Counted from the stretch's first letter, positions 1 to 12,300 are shown. The stretch is 64,000 nucleotides of DNA from Ceratothoa steindachneri (GCA_963969495.1 OZ018328.1:7973331-8037330), one strand, 5' to 3'. Translations and numbers: made by a program. Notes: a model not told the origin generated them from the letters alone.

Positions 1-1232
1 CCTCAGTCTTGGCCAAAGAAAACCGAAACCTGTGAGCTTCAGAATAGCGAGAGACGCGGTTCAATGCCTGTTGGAGTCGACGCTCCAGAGTTGGCATCTG
101 AACCGCGCCGAAAGAGATCGAAAGGTCGTCCACGTAGAGCGTAGCGAGAACATCTTCCGGCAGCACCGAGGTGATGCCGTTGATGCTCAGGGCAGAGAGT
201 GTGACACTGAGGACACTTCCCTGCGGGACACCCTCTTCCTGCTCCTTTGGGCCGGAGAGAGCTCCCCCCACCCGTACGTGGAATCGACGATCTCGCAAAA
301 ATTCAGATATAAACATTGGGAGGCGTCCCCTCGCCCCCATCCTGTGCAGAGTCTCCATGATACCGTATCGTCATGCGGTATCATAGGCCTTCTCCAGATC
401 GAAAAAGACCGTGGCGTAGTGCTGTCTACGAAGGAAAGCCTCGCAGACAGCATTTTCCAGTCGGAGCAGAGCATCCGACAGGAGAGTGGAACTTGCGGAA
501 GCCGCACTGTGCGGAAGACAGATGGCCTCCGCTGTCCAGGAAAAACGCTAATCTAACATTTACCAATTTCTCCATCAACTTGCACACGCAAGAGGTTAGA
601 GAGATTGGGCGGAAACCAGGCGGAGTAGAGTGATCTCTCCCCGGTTTGCGAAAGGTGAGCACAGTAGCGATTCGTCAGGAGTCTGGGAGAAGAACTTCCA
701 CCCAGATCCTGTTGAACAAATCTAACAGAAAGGCCATACCTCGCTCACCCAGTTGTCGAAGCATGGCGTACGGGACATCGTCCGGACCATGGGCGGTGTC
801 CGCGCACGAAGCGAGAGCGGAACGCAACTCACTCACAGTAAACTTGTCGTTGAAGGGTTCTCCACCTTTGGAGGTAAAGTCCAGCCGGCGGCCTTCCGCG
901 ACATCACGACGTGCATTAAATGCTGGCGGAGCAGCATCACGGCTAGAGAATGCGGAAAAAGCGGTCGCGAAGGATTCCGCCACGGACGCGGGGTCCGAGA
1001 TTGCAGTCCCATTCTCCTGGAGAACGGGAGGGGGGTCCTGCGAGAACTTGCCCCGAATCCTTTTGACTCGCCTCCACACCTCTGCAACAAGGGGTCTTTC
1101 CGTTAAGTGAAGACACGTATGCCCGACAAGAGGCGCGGGCGTGCTTCGAAATATACCGGAACCTAGCCCTAGCCCGACGAAATTCAGCGACAGTGAAATC
1201 GTTCGGGCGGCGCTTATAGCGCATGTAGGCAT
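1..1232 (-). pseudogene. LINE copy A ORF2, linker and reverse transcriptase (fragmented)
   Basis: Consecutive minus-strand frames read through the RT region. The 1232-675 frame has the linker plus ALASCADTAHGPDDVPYAML (RT block with the PDD signature) and FLLDLFNRIWVEVLLPDS. The 662-426 frame has FRPISLTSCVCKLMEKLVN, and further pieces run to position 1. These match RT fingers and palm motifs shared with copies B, D and F. Frame breaks between 675 and 662 and again near 480 make it non-coding. The catalytic YVDD of this copy is not cleanly readable before the window ends; copy B shows it. Confidence 0.75.
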
Positions 1233-2236
1233 AACGTTTCTGTTTTGAGGGCCGTCTCACACTCGGCCGAACACCATGGGAGTGGTCGGCGTGCAAAACG
1301 GCCAGACGTTCTAGGAATAGTAGTCAGGCCCGCGGCGATGAGGTTGCCAGAGAAGAACTCAACGGCCTCATCTACCGACCTAAACTCCTTGACTGAGATA
1401 GAGAATTCAGTCATTTCCTGAAATGCAGGCCACCGCGCCCGCACCAAGCACCACCGAGGTGGTCTCTCAGGCGGCAGTTGCCCTGAAAATGATATTTGAA
1501 TGGGAAAGTGATCACTACCATGGAGGTCATCGACCACTCCCCAATCAAAATCAGGATGTGCATCCGAAGAGCACAAAGATAGGTCAAGGCAAGAAAATGA
1601 AGCGGTTCTCGGACAGTGATGCGTAAACTCATCCACGTTTAGGACACCCATCTCAAGCTCTTCGATCAGATCGGCAAGGACTTGTCCCCTGGGATTTATG
1701 GAGTAATCTCCCCAGAGAGGATGCCTGCCGTTCAGATCTCCAAGCAAGAGAAAGGGCCTCGGCAACCGTGCCACGACGCGGCGGAGGTCCCCCGCGTCGA
1801 AGTCAGCTGACGGTGGAATGTACGCAGAAATGATAGTATACCTCCTATCCAGGTGCAGCTGCACAGTCACTACCTGAAAGGAGGTATCTAAAGAGAAAGG
1901 AAGAACGGAGACATCATGCCAGGTGTAAACCGCGCATCCCCCAGCCCGGCCATCCCGCGGTGGTGGGGTCGCGAGACCCTTATACCTAGGGAGAGCAGGC
2001 AGGGGTGACGCGTCTAGCATGGTCTCCTGCAAAACGATAGCTAACGCGGAACGGGACGAGACGAGCCTCCGCAGCTCCTCCCAGTTGGCCCGGAGTCCAC
2101 GGCAATTACATTGAAGGAATATGCCCGCCAGGCCTAGCTCGGAGGAGAGGCGGGGGCCCTCCTCGAACAGAAGACCCTCACGGGAATGGCCGTACGCTTC
2201 CCGAGGGCAGAACCCCAGGCGCTGTTGGCCCGACAA
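1214..2236 (-). pseudogene. LINE copy A ORF2, APE-type endonuclease domain
   Basis: A 340-residue open frame covers the N-terminal endonuclease of ORF2, which nicks target DNA to prime reverse transcription. Visible active-site blocks are CNCRGLRANWEEL (metal/phosphate-binding Asn), LQETML (catalytic Glu), LLLGDLNGRHPLWGDY (Asp-Asn with His) and DLHGSDHFPIQISF (terminal Ser-Asp-His). All key residues of the APE fold seem present, so this domain is among the best preserved in the window. The frame changes near 1230 as it passes into the RT linker, so ORF2 as a whole is not intact. Confidence 0.83.
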
Positions 2237-2266
2237 AGCGCTGAAGGCGCTGTCGCCTTCGAAGAC

Positions 2267-3314
2267 TTATTGGGGAAAGGTTGGGATCACCATGCGAGTA
2301 TTTTCCTCCCTCCGCCTCGAAACCTTAGGCGGGCGTTGCGGCTGCGGAGGCGGGGGGCCATCTTTTCGAGGAACCGCCGTTTCCAAGCCACTCTCTCCAC
2401 CACTAGGCGTGGGCGAAGGAGCCGAAGCTCCTTTGTTGCTGTCCTCCTTTCGGGGGACAGCTTTAGAAACCCCGGAAGATGGCCTAGCGACTAACTTCAA
2501 GGGTGTTGCCTCCTGTGAGTCTAACGACTCGGTGGAGGCGCGTGGCCGTTTCGCCTTACGGGAAACGGTCACGCTGGGGGAAGAGGGGGGAGCCCTGGTT
2601 TTAGCCGGGGCTGGGTATGAACCCTTTTTGCCGCCAGCTTTACCACGGGAGCGCCCGAGTTGGGTAGAGCCCACAGAAGGGCTCCGAATGGGCGCGGAAA
2701 CAACCGTGCTCGTTGGCCTGGATGGGCCAGGAGCAGAGGGTGCCTTTCTAACTATTGAGGCATATGACGTCCCAGGCAGAGCCGGGCGCGCCAGGACCAA
2801 GTCCTTTGCCTCGCGGAATGAGAGTCGATCCTGGGCCTGAACGGCCAGGATTTCTTCCTCAAGGAGATATGCACCACATTGCTTCGAAGAAGCAGGGTGC
2901 GGCTCTCCGCAATTGACACACTTGGCCACACACGATTTGGACTTATCGTGTGCGACCTTGGAGCAATTTACACAGACTTCGGGTGACCCCGACTTTGCAC
3001 GTCTACATGAGCGATTCGTATGGCCGAAGCGGTGACAGTAATAGCACCGCTGCGGCAGTAGCACGAAAGCCTTCACGCGGTAGCGGTACCAACCGGCACG
3101 CACCGACTCAGGGAGCTTGTCACAGTCGAACGTGACGAAGAGTGTAGGGGTGGGTCTCGAGGCCCCTCCCTGTTTTCTCATCACACGTTCGACCTTGACC
3201 GCCACCATGGTCGGCCAGCTCAAGGGTGATGTCCTCAATGGAGTAGTCAACGAGTTCCCTCGCATAAACTAGTCCTTTCACAAAGTTCATGGTAGATTGC
3301 GGCGTCACACTCAC
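2267..3314 (-). pseudogene. LINE copy A ORF1, gag-like part with three CCHC zinc knuckles
   Basis: The frame 3265-2267 (332 residues) and the overlapping 3314-3120 frame carry a conserved gag-like core (STMNFVKGLVYARELVDYS) followed by three zinc knuckles: CYYCHRFGHTNRSC, CVNCSKVAHDKSKSC and CVNCGEPHPASSKQC. Such knuckles bind the element's own RNA in the ribonucleoprotein particle. The C-terminal half is a long Ser/Pro/Lys-rich tail. A frameshift near 3170 separates the core from the knuckles, so the protein is broken here. The same three knuckles recur in copies C, D and F in various states of decay. Confidence 0.8.
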
Positions 3315-3590
3315 CGGGGTGCCATAAAGTGTTTAAAGAGCACTTATCTTGGCCGCCTCGGCGAAATTCGCCAGAAGGCTCCCGTCCGAGAAACGGGCCA
3401 CCTTCGGCTCTCTACCAATTGCACTAGCTAATCCTCTCCTCTGATGGATCATGTTGCCCTTGGACAACATGGTGCCATCAGTGTAGCGAATAACGAGGAA
3501 GCATTGAAGCCAGCGGGCTCGAAAACGCCAGGTAACCTCTGAATGAGGGGGCCCGATGTCATCGAGGCTCCGCCCTGTGCCCTTTTGGTC

Positions 3591-4154
3591 TTAGTCAGGG
3601 GCTCCGCAACCGGGGGGGGCAGAGGGGCCGGATGTGCCGATCTTGGCTTGGTCGCTTGCCAAATTGGCAGCAGACCCATCCGTCCCCGTAGCCCCCGCGG
3701 ATGGAGAGGGGCCCCCCCGAGTCTTTTTTGTCTTTTTAGTCTTTTTCATTTTTGGAGAGGAGGGCGGGGAATGAACCCGCTTCTCACCTCTGCTGGAAGG
3801 AGCCCCCAGGCCAGATGGACCGGCCTCAGCCAGGTCATTCTCCGAAATGGAGAAGGTCCTGGTAGTCGTGGGGGCACCGGTCGGAGGAGATCCTTCCCCT
3901 CCTTTTACTGCTTCGGAAACCCTAGCTGTTTGAGGAGGATCTTGCATAGGGGCGGATTCGGGTTCGGTGCTTGGAACAGAGCCCGGATTCCTTCCCATGG
4001 AAGGGCCTACCGTCTGAGGCTTGGTTACCTCAAGGACCATGTCTATCTCAGGGGGGGCCTCCAGTTGGCCATCCCCCTCCCAAGACATCGCAGGTCTCGT
4101 TGGCAGTATCGTCACTAGTCTTGTGTGGGGAGGCACAGGCCTTGACCCCGGCAA
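3591..4154 (-). pseudogene. LINE copy A ORF1, N-terminal part
   Basis: This 187-residue frame begins MPGSRPVPPHTRLVTILPT and is rich in Pro, Ser, Glu and Gly. It contains a lysine run (KMKKTKKTKKTRGG) that may bind nucleic acid or direct the protein to the nucleus. It has no conserved fold I recognise and looks disordered. It ends by frameshift around 3590, after which the ORF1 reading continues in other frames (the SDGSLL region near 3380) to the zinc-knuckle part at 3314-2267. Equivalent sequence occurs in the copies at 6.9-7.1, 11.2-11.7, 26.2-26.6, 27.6-27.9 and 38.3-38.6 kb, which supports it as a genuine ORF1 segment of the family. Confidence 0.65.
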
Positions 4155-4304
4155 GGTTCAATATTCTTGCCAGCAGGTCTTTTGAGGGAAGCGACCGAAG
4201 GGGCTTGGCTTCCCTCTCCCTCCTAAGGGGGTTTGCCCTACCGAGCCGCTTCGATGTGGAGCGACTGGTTAAGGGCTGCTGCTGGCTTTCTTGGCAGTCC
4301 CCTT

Positions 4305-7300
4305 GAATTTTTTTTTTTTAATTCTATAGAGCCAATCTGGCAACTGCCCACTTGGGCATAAGTCTCCGAAAACACGACAGCCTAAAACTAGGCTACTTTA
4401 AAATAAAATTATGAAAAAATAACAATGATAAATATTGGAAAAAATTAACAATCAGGAAGCAATCTCCAGGAGCGGGGGGAGGTCCCCCTCACCACAGGGC
4501 AGGAGTGCAACCTACAAACAAAACAATAACAAACGAAAAAACAGAAAAGAAACTTAAATAATGGGGAGAAGCCCGGCCTCCCCCCAAAAGTCAATGTGCA
4601 CGAATCTGTCCCGAGTACAAGGGACAGGCGGTAGCGACCCCGCGCATCTCGGTACCGGGACAGGTATCGTGCGCTAAGATCACCCAGACTGGAACATTCG
4701 ACAAAAAGGGGCCGAACAGTCTGGGGGACGATGCAGTCGTTGCAATAGGGCGCAGGCGAGCGCTCCATCAAATAGCGATGCGTCACACGAGTGTGACCGA
4801 TTCGGAGACGACAGAAAGCGACCTGAAGCCGTCGCGGCATTGGGGGATAGGTCCATGGGAACAGTCGCGGCGCAATGGCACGCAACTTTAAGTTCTCTTC
4901 GACCGTCTTCCATCTTCTTTGCCAAGCAGTCCAAAGAGCTGCCCATATTCCTGCCATGTAGTCGGTGTGAGGAAGAGCGAAACGCTAGGCCGGTCGCAGA
5001 GTCCTCGCGGACTCTTTGGCGCGCTCATTCCCCACAATTCCTACATGTCCAGGAACCCAGCAGAAGCTAATCTCGACATCTGCCCGGCTCCCCAAAACCG
5101 TGACGTGACGGATATTGCGAACGAAAAGATGCGGAGATTCCAATGCCCCGAGAGCACTAAGGGCGCTTTGTGAGTCGCTATAGATCACAATCCGGTCTCC
5201 GAACCGGGCACGTCGCGTAATCTCCCGTACTGAGTGGTGTATTGCCACCAGCTCGGCCGTGAAGACAGACGCAGCGCCTGGTAGAGCCCCACTGACTTCA
5301 AACAGAGGGGATACGGCGTGGAAGCCGACCCCCTCTTGGGACTTGATCAGGCTTAGGGTATGACTGGCGACTCTCGGCGGCATAGGCACCGACGAGATCA
5401 GATGCAGTGAAAGCTGTTGGCGACTGAGGGAGGCGCCGGGATCGCGCGTACAGGCGAGTGATGCACTGCACGCGGCGCAGAGCGAGTGGAATCTCCCCAG
5501 CATCGACCAACAGGCTCTCAATGGGCGAAGTGCGGAAGGCACCGGTCGCAAGGCCGAGGCCGGTGTGGTGGATCGAATCCACCTTCCGCAATAAACGCTC
5601 GGCTGCGGATGCATAAAACTCGCATCCGTAGTCGAGCTTCGAACGAACAAAGGATCGATAAAAAAGTAGGGCAGTAGCCCTATCAGCACCCCAAGCGCTG
5701 AACGTCACGGAACGGAGAATATCCATGGCGCGGGTACAAGAGACCCTAAGGCTGCGAATATGAGCCTCCCAGGTGAGGCGTCGGTCGAATACAAGACTAA
5801 GGAAACGGTGCGACTCAACCACATCCAGGCGCACCCCCATTAAGAAACAAATCTGTGTCGGGATGGAGCCGTGGATGGCGGCACAAGTGCACCACCTTAG
5901 TCTTGGCCAAAGAAAACCGAAACCTGTGCGCTTCGGCATAGCGAGAGACGCGGTTCAATGCCTGTTGGAGTCGACGCTCTAGAGTTGGCATCTGGGCCGC
6001 GCCAAGAGAGATCAAAAGGTCGTCCACGTAGAGCGTAGCGAGAACATCTTCCGGCAGCACCGAGGTGATGCCGTTGATGCTCAGGGCAAAGAGTGTGACA
6101 CTGAGGACACTTCCCTGCGGGACACCCTCTTCCTGCTCCTTTGGGCCGGAGAGGGCTCCCCCCACCCGAACGCGGAATCGACGATCTCGCAAAAATTCAG
6201 ATATAAACATTGGGAGGCGTCCCCTCGCCCCCATCCTGTGCAGAGTCTCCATGATACCGTATCGTCATGCGGTATCATAGGCCTTCTCCAGATCGAAAAA
6301 GACCGTGGCGTAGTGCTGCCTACGAAGGAAAGCCTCGCAGACAGCATTTTCCAGTCGGAGCAGAGCATCCGACGTGGAGTGGAACTTGCGGAAGACAGAT
6401 GGCCTCCGCTGTCCAGGAAAAACGCTAATCTAACATTTACCAATTCCTCCATCAACTTGCACACGCAAGAGGTTAGAGAGATTGGGCGGAAACCAGGCAG
6501 AGTAGAGTGATCTCTCCCCGGTTTGCGAAAGGTGAGCACAGTAGCGATTCGTCAGGAGTCTGGGAGAAGAACTTCCACCCAGATCCTGTTGAACAAATCT
6601 AACAGAAAGGCCATACCTCGCTCACCCAGTTGTCGAAGCATGGCGTACGGGACATCGTCCGGACCATGGGCGGTGTCCGCGCACGAAGCGAGAGCGGAAC
6701 GCAACTCACTCAGAGTAAACCTGTCGTTGAAGGGTTCTCCACCTCTGGAGGTAAAATCCAGCCGGCGGCCTTCCGCGACATCACGACGTGCATTAAATGC
6801 TGGCGGAGCAGCATCACGGCTAGAGAATGCGGAAAAAGCGGTCGCTAAGGATTCCGCCACGGACGCGGGGTCCGAGATTGCCCCCGCGGATGGAGAGGAG
6901 CCCCGAGTCTTCTTAGTCTTTTTCGCCCTTTTCTTTTTTGGAGAGGAGGGCGGGGAATGAACCCGCTTCTCACCCCCGCCGGTAGAAGCCCCATGGCCAG
7001 ATGGACCGGCCTCAGCCAGGTCCTTCTCCGAAATGGAAAAGGTCCTGGTGGTCGCAGGGGCATCACCGGACGAGATCCCTCCCCTCCTTGTACTGCCTCA
7101 GAATCCCCAGCCGTTTGAGAAGGACCTTGCATAGGGGCGGATTCGGGTTCGGTGCTTAGCGCCGAGCCCGGATTGTCCCCATGGAAGGCCCTACCGTCTG
7201 AGGCTGAGTTTCCTCAAGGACCATGTGTATCACAGGAGGGGCCTCCAGTTGGCCATGCCCTCCCAGGACATCGCAGGTCCCCTTGGCAGCGTGATGAGTC

Positions 7301-8263
7301 TTGTCAGGAGGCACAGGCCTTGACCCTGGCAAGGTTTAGTATTCTTGCCAGCAGGTCTTTTGAGGGAAGCGACCGAAGGGGCCTGACTTCCCTCTCCCCG
7401 CTAAGGGGGTTTGCCCTACCTAGCCGCTTACACGAGGGGCGTTAAGCAATGGGCTGCCTGCTGGCTTTCATGGCAGTCCCCTTAGAAAGAAAAGGAGGAA
7501 CTGCCGCTGGGAATAGGGAGGTGCCTGAAAGCACCTCCAGAGAAGGGGGTGAGGGGAAGTCCCCTTCACCCGTAGGCGTAGGAGAGGAGTAAGCCTCCTC
7601 TCCGGTTAAAGAAATAAGGAGGGTCCCCTGCGCAAGCACAGGATGGGGGACCTCCATTTTTTTGGTGGAGCTGCACGAGGGCGGCTCCCTCGATGAGCAA
7701 GGGGGAATTAGGGGCAGATTGTTTTTTTTATCATCATTGGGCATGGTGACCCTATTTGTGCTACGGGACGCAATAGCTCATCACCTCTCGCAGTTGCCCG
7801 CACTGCAAGAGGTGCTTACAAGCCCGGCAGAGCCAGGCGCCGCCATTTGGGACCACCCCTCCCGCCTGGTGGCCTGGCAGTCCATCGGCATGGCGGCTCC
7901 ACCTTAGACGCGGCGTAAAAAGATAGATTGTGAAGAGGAGAGGAAAAGAGATGTGAGGAAGGTATGGGTGGGGATGAAGCAGGTTGTTAAAAAAAAACCA
8001 TCCCGAACCGGAGCTCAGGGGTTAGGGAACGTTGTCCCCTCCCCCCTCAGCCCCGATCCGGGACGGTTGGCTTGAGAAGAAGGTCAGCATCTACCCTGTG
8101 AAATTAGAGGCTGACCATTGAAAGTTGTGGGAGAGGTTGTATGAAAAGCGAGGAAACAAGTGTTTTGAAGGAAGGAGAAGAGGCTAAGCTGGGATCGGAC
8201 GGGGTGCTGAGTCCCATCAGCACGGCGGCCAGGATGGCAAATCGCCGCGCCCCTTACGGGGTG
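4305..8263 (-). mobile_element. I-group-like LINE, copy B with internal deletion fusing RT to ORF1
   Basis: The 3' end has a T-run (4308-4319) followed by the family's 3' UTR. C-terminal zinc region, RNase H and RT run from 4445 to 6880. At 6880/6881 the sequence jumps from the RT linker straight to the N-terminal part of ORF1 (6881-7130), so the ORF1 zinc knuckles and the whole endonuclease are missing. The 5' UTR continues to 8263, where it ends with CCCCTTACGGGG, a small hairpin shared by other copies. The element is therefore complete at both ends but lacks about 2.8 kb internally relative to copy A. Similarity to copy A is high by eye, suggesting a relatively recent insertion. Confidence 0.87.
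4445..6539 (-). pseudogene. LINE copy B ORF2, reverse transcriptase and RNase H
   Basis: Overlapping frames cover the catalytic half of ORF2. The 6252-5815 frame shows VPQGSVLSVTLFALSINGI and TLYVDDLLIS, the YVDD polymerase active site. The 5939-5298 and 5689-4985 frames give the thumb (SFVRSKLDYGCEFYASAAER) and RNase H (TAELVAIHHS, IYSDSQSALSALG, GHVGIVGNERAKE). The 4957-4445 frame holds the C-terminal zinc region. In the last RNase H motif the usual NERADE reads NERAKE, so an expected Asp is lost, and the first catalytic block around SLIKSQEGVG is also altered. Several frameshifts separate the parts. Confidence 0.8.
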
Positions 8264-9394
8264 GGTATTGAGAGATATTTTGTGCATGTATAACGTCAGG
8301 AGGGGGGATTTGCTTGTTTGTATCTGTGCTAGTGTTCTTTTGATCTGCTTTGTGAGTGTTTGTTCTGAGTTGTGTATGGTTGGAGGCGGTGCACTTAATA
8401 TTTTTTTTGTGGGTTCTGTTTGTCAAGTATTGTTGTGTGATCTGAGAGTGGATTATTTTCATGTTTTGTTTCATTGTGTCTTCTGTTGTTGTGTTAGGGA
8501 CCGTGTCTAAGTTGGTGGTGTAGTTGTTGTTATATCAAAAATAGTCTGATTTTTTTTATCGGTGATTGGGAGGTTATCTGGTGATGTGGCGGAGGGGATG
8601 ATTTGGATGATGTGTTTTCTGCCTGAGTTGTGATGCATGTAGTTTTAGGTGATTTGTGATTGGTATGATGTTCATCTCATTGTGTAGGTTTTGGGTGTTT
8701 GTGTCAAGAGTGCATCCTGTGGCAATGCCGAGGGCTGTGTTTTGTATTGTCTATAGTTTTTTGGTGTTGGTTTCTGAAATTATTAGGGCCAGATTGTGTT
8801 GGCGTATTCTAGTGCTGGTCTTGTATGTGTTAATGAGCGTTTCCTTGGTTTCCCCACAGTGTGTAGTTGTGAGTGCCTTGATGACTTTGAGTGTTTTCGT
8901 GGCCTTGACTATTGTTTTTTGAGTATGTGAGTTTGGGATGAAAAGTGAGTCCAAGGATCTTTGGTTCTTTTGTGGTGGGTAGTGGTATGTTTTCTATGTT
9001 TAGATTTAGGGTTGTGTTGTATTCTGTTTTGGTAGCGTTTAGCTTTAGTGAGTTTTCTATTGTCCATGTGTGTATTTTGTTGAGGTAAGGTTGTATCTCT
9101 TATGCAGTGGCTTTGTGTCTGTGTTTAGATTTTTTGTTTTGTATTTGAGTGTATTGGAGTCGTCCCTTGATGTAGTTTGCTATGTGCTTGATGAGGGTGG
9201 TGGGTATGGTGAGTTTTGGATCTTGTTGATTAGTTTGTGTAGGTCTACTGTGTTGAATGCTTTGGACATGTCAAGGGCGACTGCTATGGTTTTATGTGTT
9301 GGAATTTTCTTGTTGAATTCATTTGTGAATATGTTGTGTATTGTGTGTAATGCTGTGGTGGTTGAGTGCATGGGTTTGAACCCATGTTGGTGAG
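8264..9394 (-). mobile_element. Second LINE lineage, decayed RT fragment (jockey/CR1-like)
   Basis: Minus-strand frames of a clearly different, AT-richer element lie between copies B and C. Near the right end they read QHGFKPMHSTTTALHTIHN and TIAVALDMSKAFNTVDLHKL (RT blocks with the D-x-SKAF motif). Further along comes IVKATKTLKVIKALTTTHCG (thumb) and, at 8270-8470, a Thr/Asn/Lys-rich tail. This order is typical of jockey/CR1-type reverse transcriptases of invertebrates. Both ends are abrupt: the left meets the 5' hairpin of copy B and the right meets the truncated RT of copy C. Frames are broken throughout. Confidence 0.62.
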
Positions 9395-12300
9395 GTATTC
9401 GCCAGGAGTCTGGAAGGATACCCTCTACCCACATCCTGTTGAACAAATCTAACACAAAGGCGATGCCTCGCTCACCCAGGTGTCGAAGCATGGTGTACGG
9501 GACATCGACCGGACGAGGGACACCTATCCCGTCGATCAGGTCGGCAAGGACCTGAACCCTGGGATTGATCGATTAATCTCCCCGGACTGGGTGTCTCCCA
9601 TTCAAGTACCCGAGCAAGAGAAAGGCCCTCGGCTACCGTGCCACGACGCGACGCAAGTCCCCCGCGTCGAAATCTGTTGACGGTGGAATGTACCGGCTCC
9701 AATCCGTTGGTGGTGGGGTCGAAAAACCCTTATAACCTCGGTGGGGGGGCACGCACCCAGCATGGTCTCCTGCAAAAGATAGCTAAGGGAAAACGGGACG
9801 AGACGAGCCGCCGCAACTCCTTCCAGTTGGTCCGGAGAACGCGGCAATTCCGTTGAAAGAATATGTCTTCCAAGCCTTGCTCGGAAGAGATGCGGGGGCC
9901 ATCTTGGAAGAGAAGACCCTCAGGGGAATGGCCGTACTCTTCCCGGAGGCAGAACTCCGGGCGCTGTTGGCCGGACGATGCGCTGAAGATGGTGTCACCT
10001 TCAAGGACTTATCGGGGGGAGGTTGGGCTCGCCATGAGTCTTTTCCTCATTCTGCCTTGAAACCTTAAGCAGGCAGGAGGCTTCGGGGGCGGGGGTCCCT
10101 CCTTTGGAGGATCCACCGCCTTCGACTCACCCAAGCTAGCACTCGGTGTGGGCGTAGGAGCCCAAGCTCCTTTAGTGCTGGCTGTCCTTTCGAGAGCAAG
10201 CTTTAAGGAACCCCGGAAGATGGACTCACGACCAACTTCAGAGGTGTTGCCTCCTTTGAGTCTAACGACTCAGTGGAGGAGCGCGGTCGTTTCGCATTAC
10301 AGGAAACGGTCACGTTGGGAAAGTCCTGGTTTTAGCCGGGACTGGGTGTGAACCCTTTCTGCCGCTAGCTCTACCAGAGGAGCACCCAGGGTGGGTAGAA
10401 CCTGCAAAGTGTGTGAATGGGGGCAAAAATGACCGTGCTCGTAGGCCTGGAGGAGCCAGGACAAAGCTTTTAACTTCGCGAAATGAGAGACGATTTCCTT
10501 CTCATGCAGATACGCACCACATTGCTTCGAAGAAGCGGGGTGCGGCTCTCCGCAATTGACGCACTTGGCCACACACGATTTGGACTTATCGTACGTAAGC
10601 TTGGAGCAACTTACAGACTTCGGGTAACCCCACTTTGCAAGTCTACAGGAGCGATTCGTGTGGCCGAACCGGTGGGACTAGTAGCACCTCCGCGGCAGTG
10701 GAATGAATGCCTTCACGCGTTAGTGATACCAATCGGCACGCACCGACTCAGGGAGCTTGCGACAGTCGAACGTGACGAAGAGTGTAGGCTGGGTCTCAAG
10801 GCTCCTCCCTGGTTTTTCATCACACGTTCGACCTTGACAGCTCCATGGTCCCCCAGCTCTAAGGTGGTGTCATCTATGGAGTAGTCCACGAGTTCCCTCG
10901 CATAAACCACTCCTTTCACGAATTTCATGGTTGAGTGCGGCGTCACAGTGACGGGGGTGCCATCAATTGTCCAAAGGGCACTAGTCATGGCCACCTCAGA
11001 AGGATTCGACGCATTCGCCAGAAGGCTCCCATCCGAGAAACGGGTCACCTTTGGGTCTCTACCAATCGCGCTAGCTAGAGCTCTCCTCTGATGGATCATG
11101 TTGCCCCTTGGCCAACATGCTGCCATCAGTGGAATGAATAACGAGAGAGCGTTTGAAGCCAGCGGGCACGAAAACACCAGGTAACCTCTGAATGAGAAGT
11201 CCCGACGTAATCGAGGCTCCGCTCTACGCACTCTTAGTCGTTGTCTGGGACTCCCCACCCGGGCTTGTACCGAGGCCGGAAGGTACCGATCTTGTCCTGG
11301 TCGCATACCGAAATGGCAGCGGCCCCGTCCGTCCTCACGGCGGGAGAGGGGCCCCCCCGAGTCTTCTTTGTCTTTTCCTGGGCTTTTCTTCTTGGAAGAG
11401 GAGGGCGGGGAATGAACCCGCTTCTCTCTTCCGCCAATAGGAGCCCCTAAGTAAGATGGACCGGCCTTGGCATTAATCTTTCTCTGAAATGAATGAGATC
11501 TTGCTTGTCACAGGAGCACCAGACGGGGGGAGGAGATCCCTCCTCTCCTTGTGAGGAGCTTGCATAGGGGCAGACTCGGGTTCTGTGCTTGGCACCAAGC
11601 CAGGGTTCGACCCCAATGAAGTCCTACCATCTGGGACTGGGTTACCTCAGGAACCATGTCCATCTCAGGTGCAGCCTCCATGTGGCCATCCCTTCCCCAG
11701 GACATCACAAATCCCTTTCGACGAACCTTTTGTCTCAAGCCCGATGGCATGTATAGTGACCCCCTGTAGATTCTTCATGAACGAGCGCTTTACGTTAGGG
11801 GGCCTGACCGACAGGCCGTGTCATCCCTGGCCCCCAAACGGGGGTTGGCCTTATCGAGGCACTCTCAAAGGAAGCAGTCAATTTTGGGCCACCTGGGTGC
11901 TTTCTTGGCAGTCTCTGTGAAAGAAAAGGAGGGATTGCCACTGGAAAGAGGAAGGCACCGGGCGCCTGCAGAGAAGGGTGTGAGGAGTCCCCTACACCCT
12001 AGACCTAAGAAAGGACTAAGTCTCCTCTCTGGCACAAGAAATTTGGAGGGTCCCCTAAGAGAGCACAGGGGGGTGGGGGGGACCTCCATTTTTTCAGTGG
12101 AGCTGCCCGAACGCGGCTCCGGCGATGGTAGAGGGGAAGGTAAATGGAGATGGGTTTTGTTTTTTGTTCATAAATTCATCATTGGGCATGGTGACCCTAT
12201 GTTCACAGAATGCATACGCTAATCATCCAATGCAGTAGCCCACTCTGCAAGGGGTGAATACAGGGCTGGCAAAGCCAGCTGCCGCCATTTGAGGCCTCTC

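Larger units (their letters stand above)
1..4304 (-). mobile_element. I-group-like LINE, copy A (cut by window edge)
   Basis: Reading from 4304 down, the copy contains the inner part of the 5' UTR, ORF1 (about 4154-2267), the ORF2 endonuclease (2236-1214) and most of the reverse transcriptase (1232-1). RNase H and the 3' end would lie left of the window. It begins abruptly inside the 5' UTR where it meets the A-tail of copy B (T-run at 4308-4319). It is therefore either 5'-truncated or interrupted by copy B. The element is clearly more GC-rich than the surrounding DNA. Frameshifts break ORF1 and the reverse transcriptase, so it is inactive. APE endonuclease, zinc-knuckle ORF1 and, in sister copies, RNase H point to the I/Nimb-like part of non-LTR elements; the clade is inferred without a tree. 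Confidence 0.88.

Noticed and set aside
2121..2840. 239-residue plus-strand frame and many similar plus frames in LINE copies
   Set aside because: These are shadows of ORF1 and ORF2 on the minus strand in GC-rich sequence.
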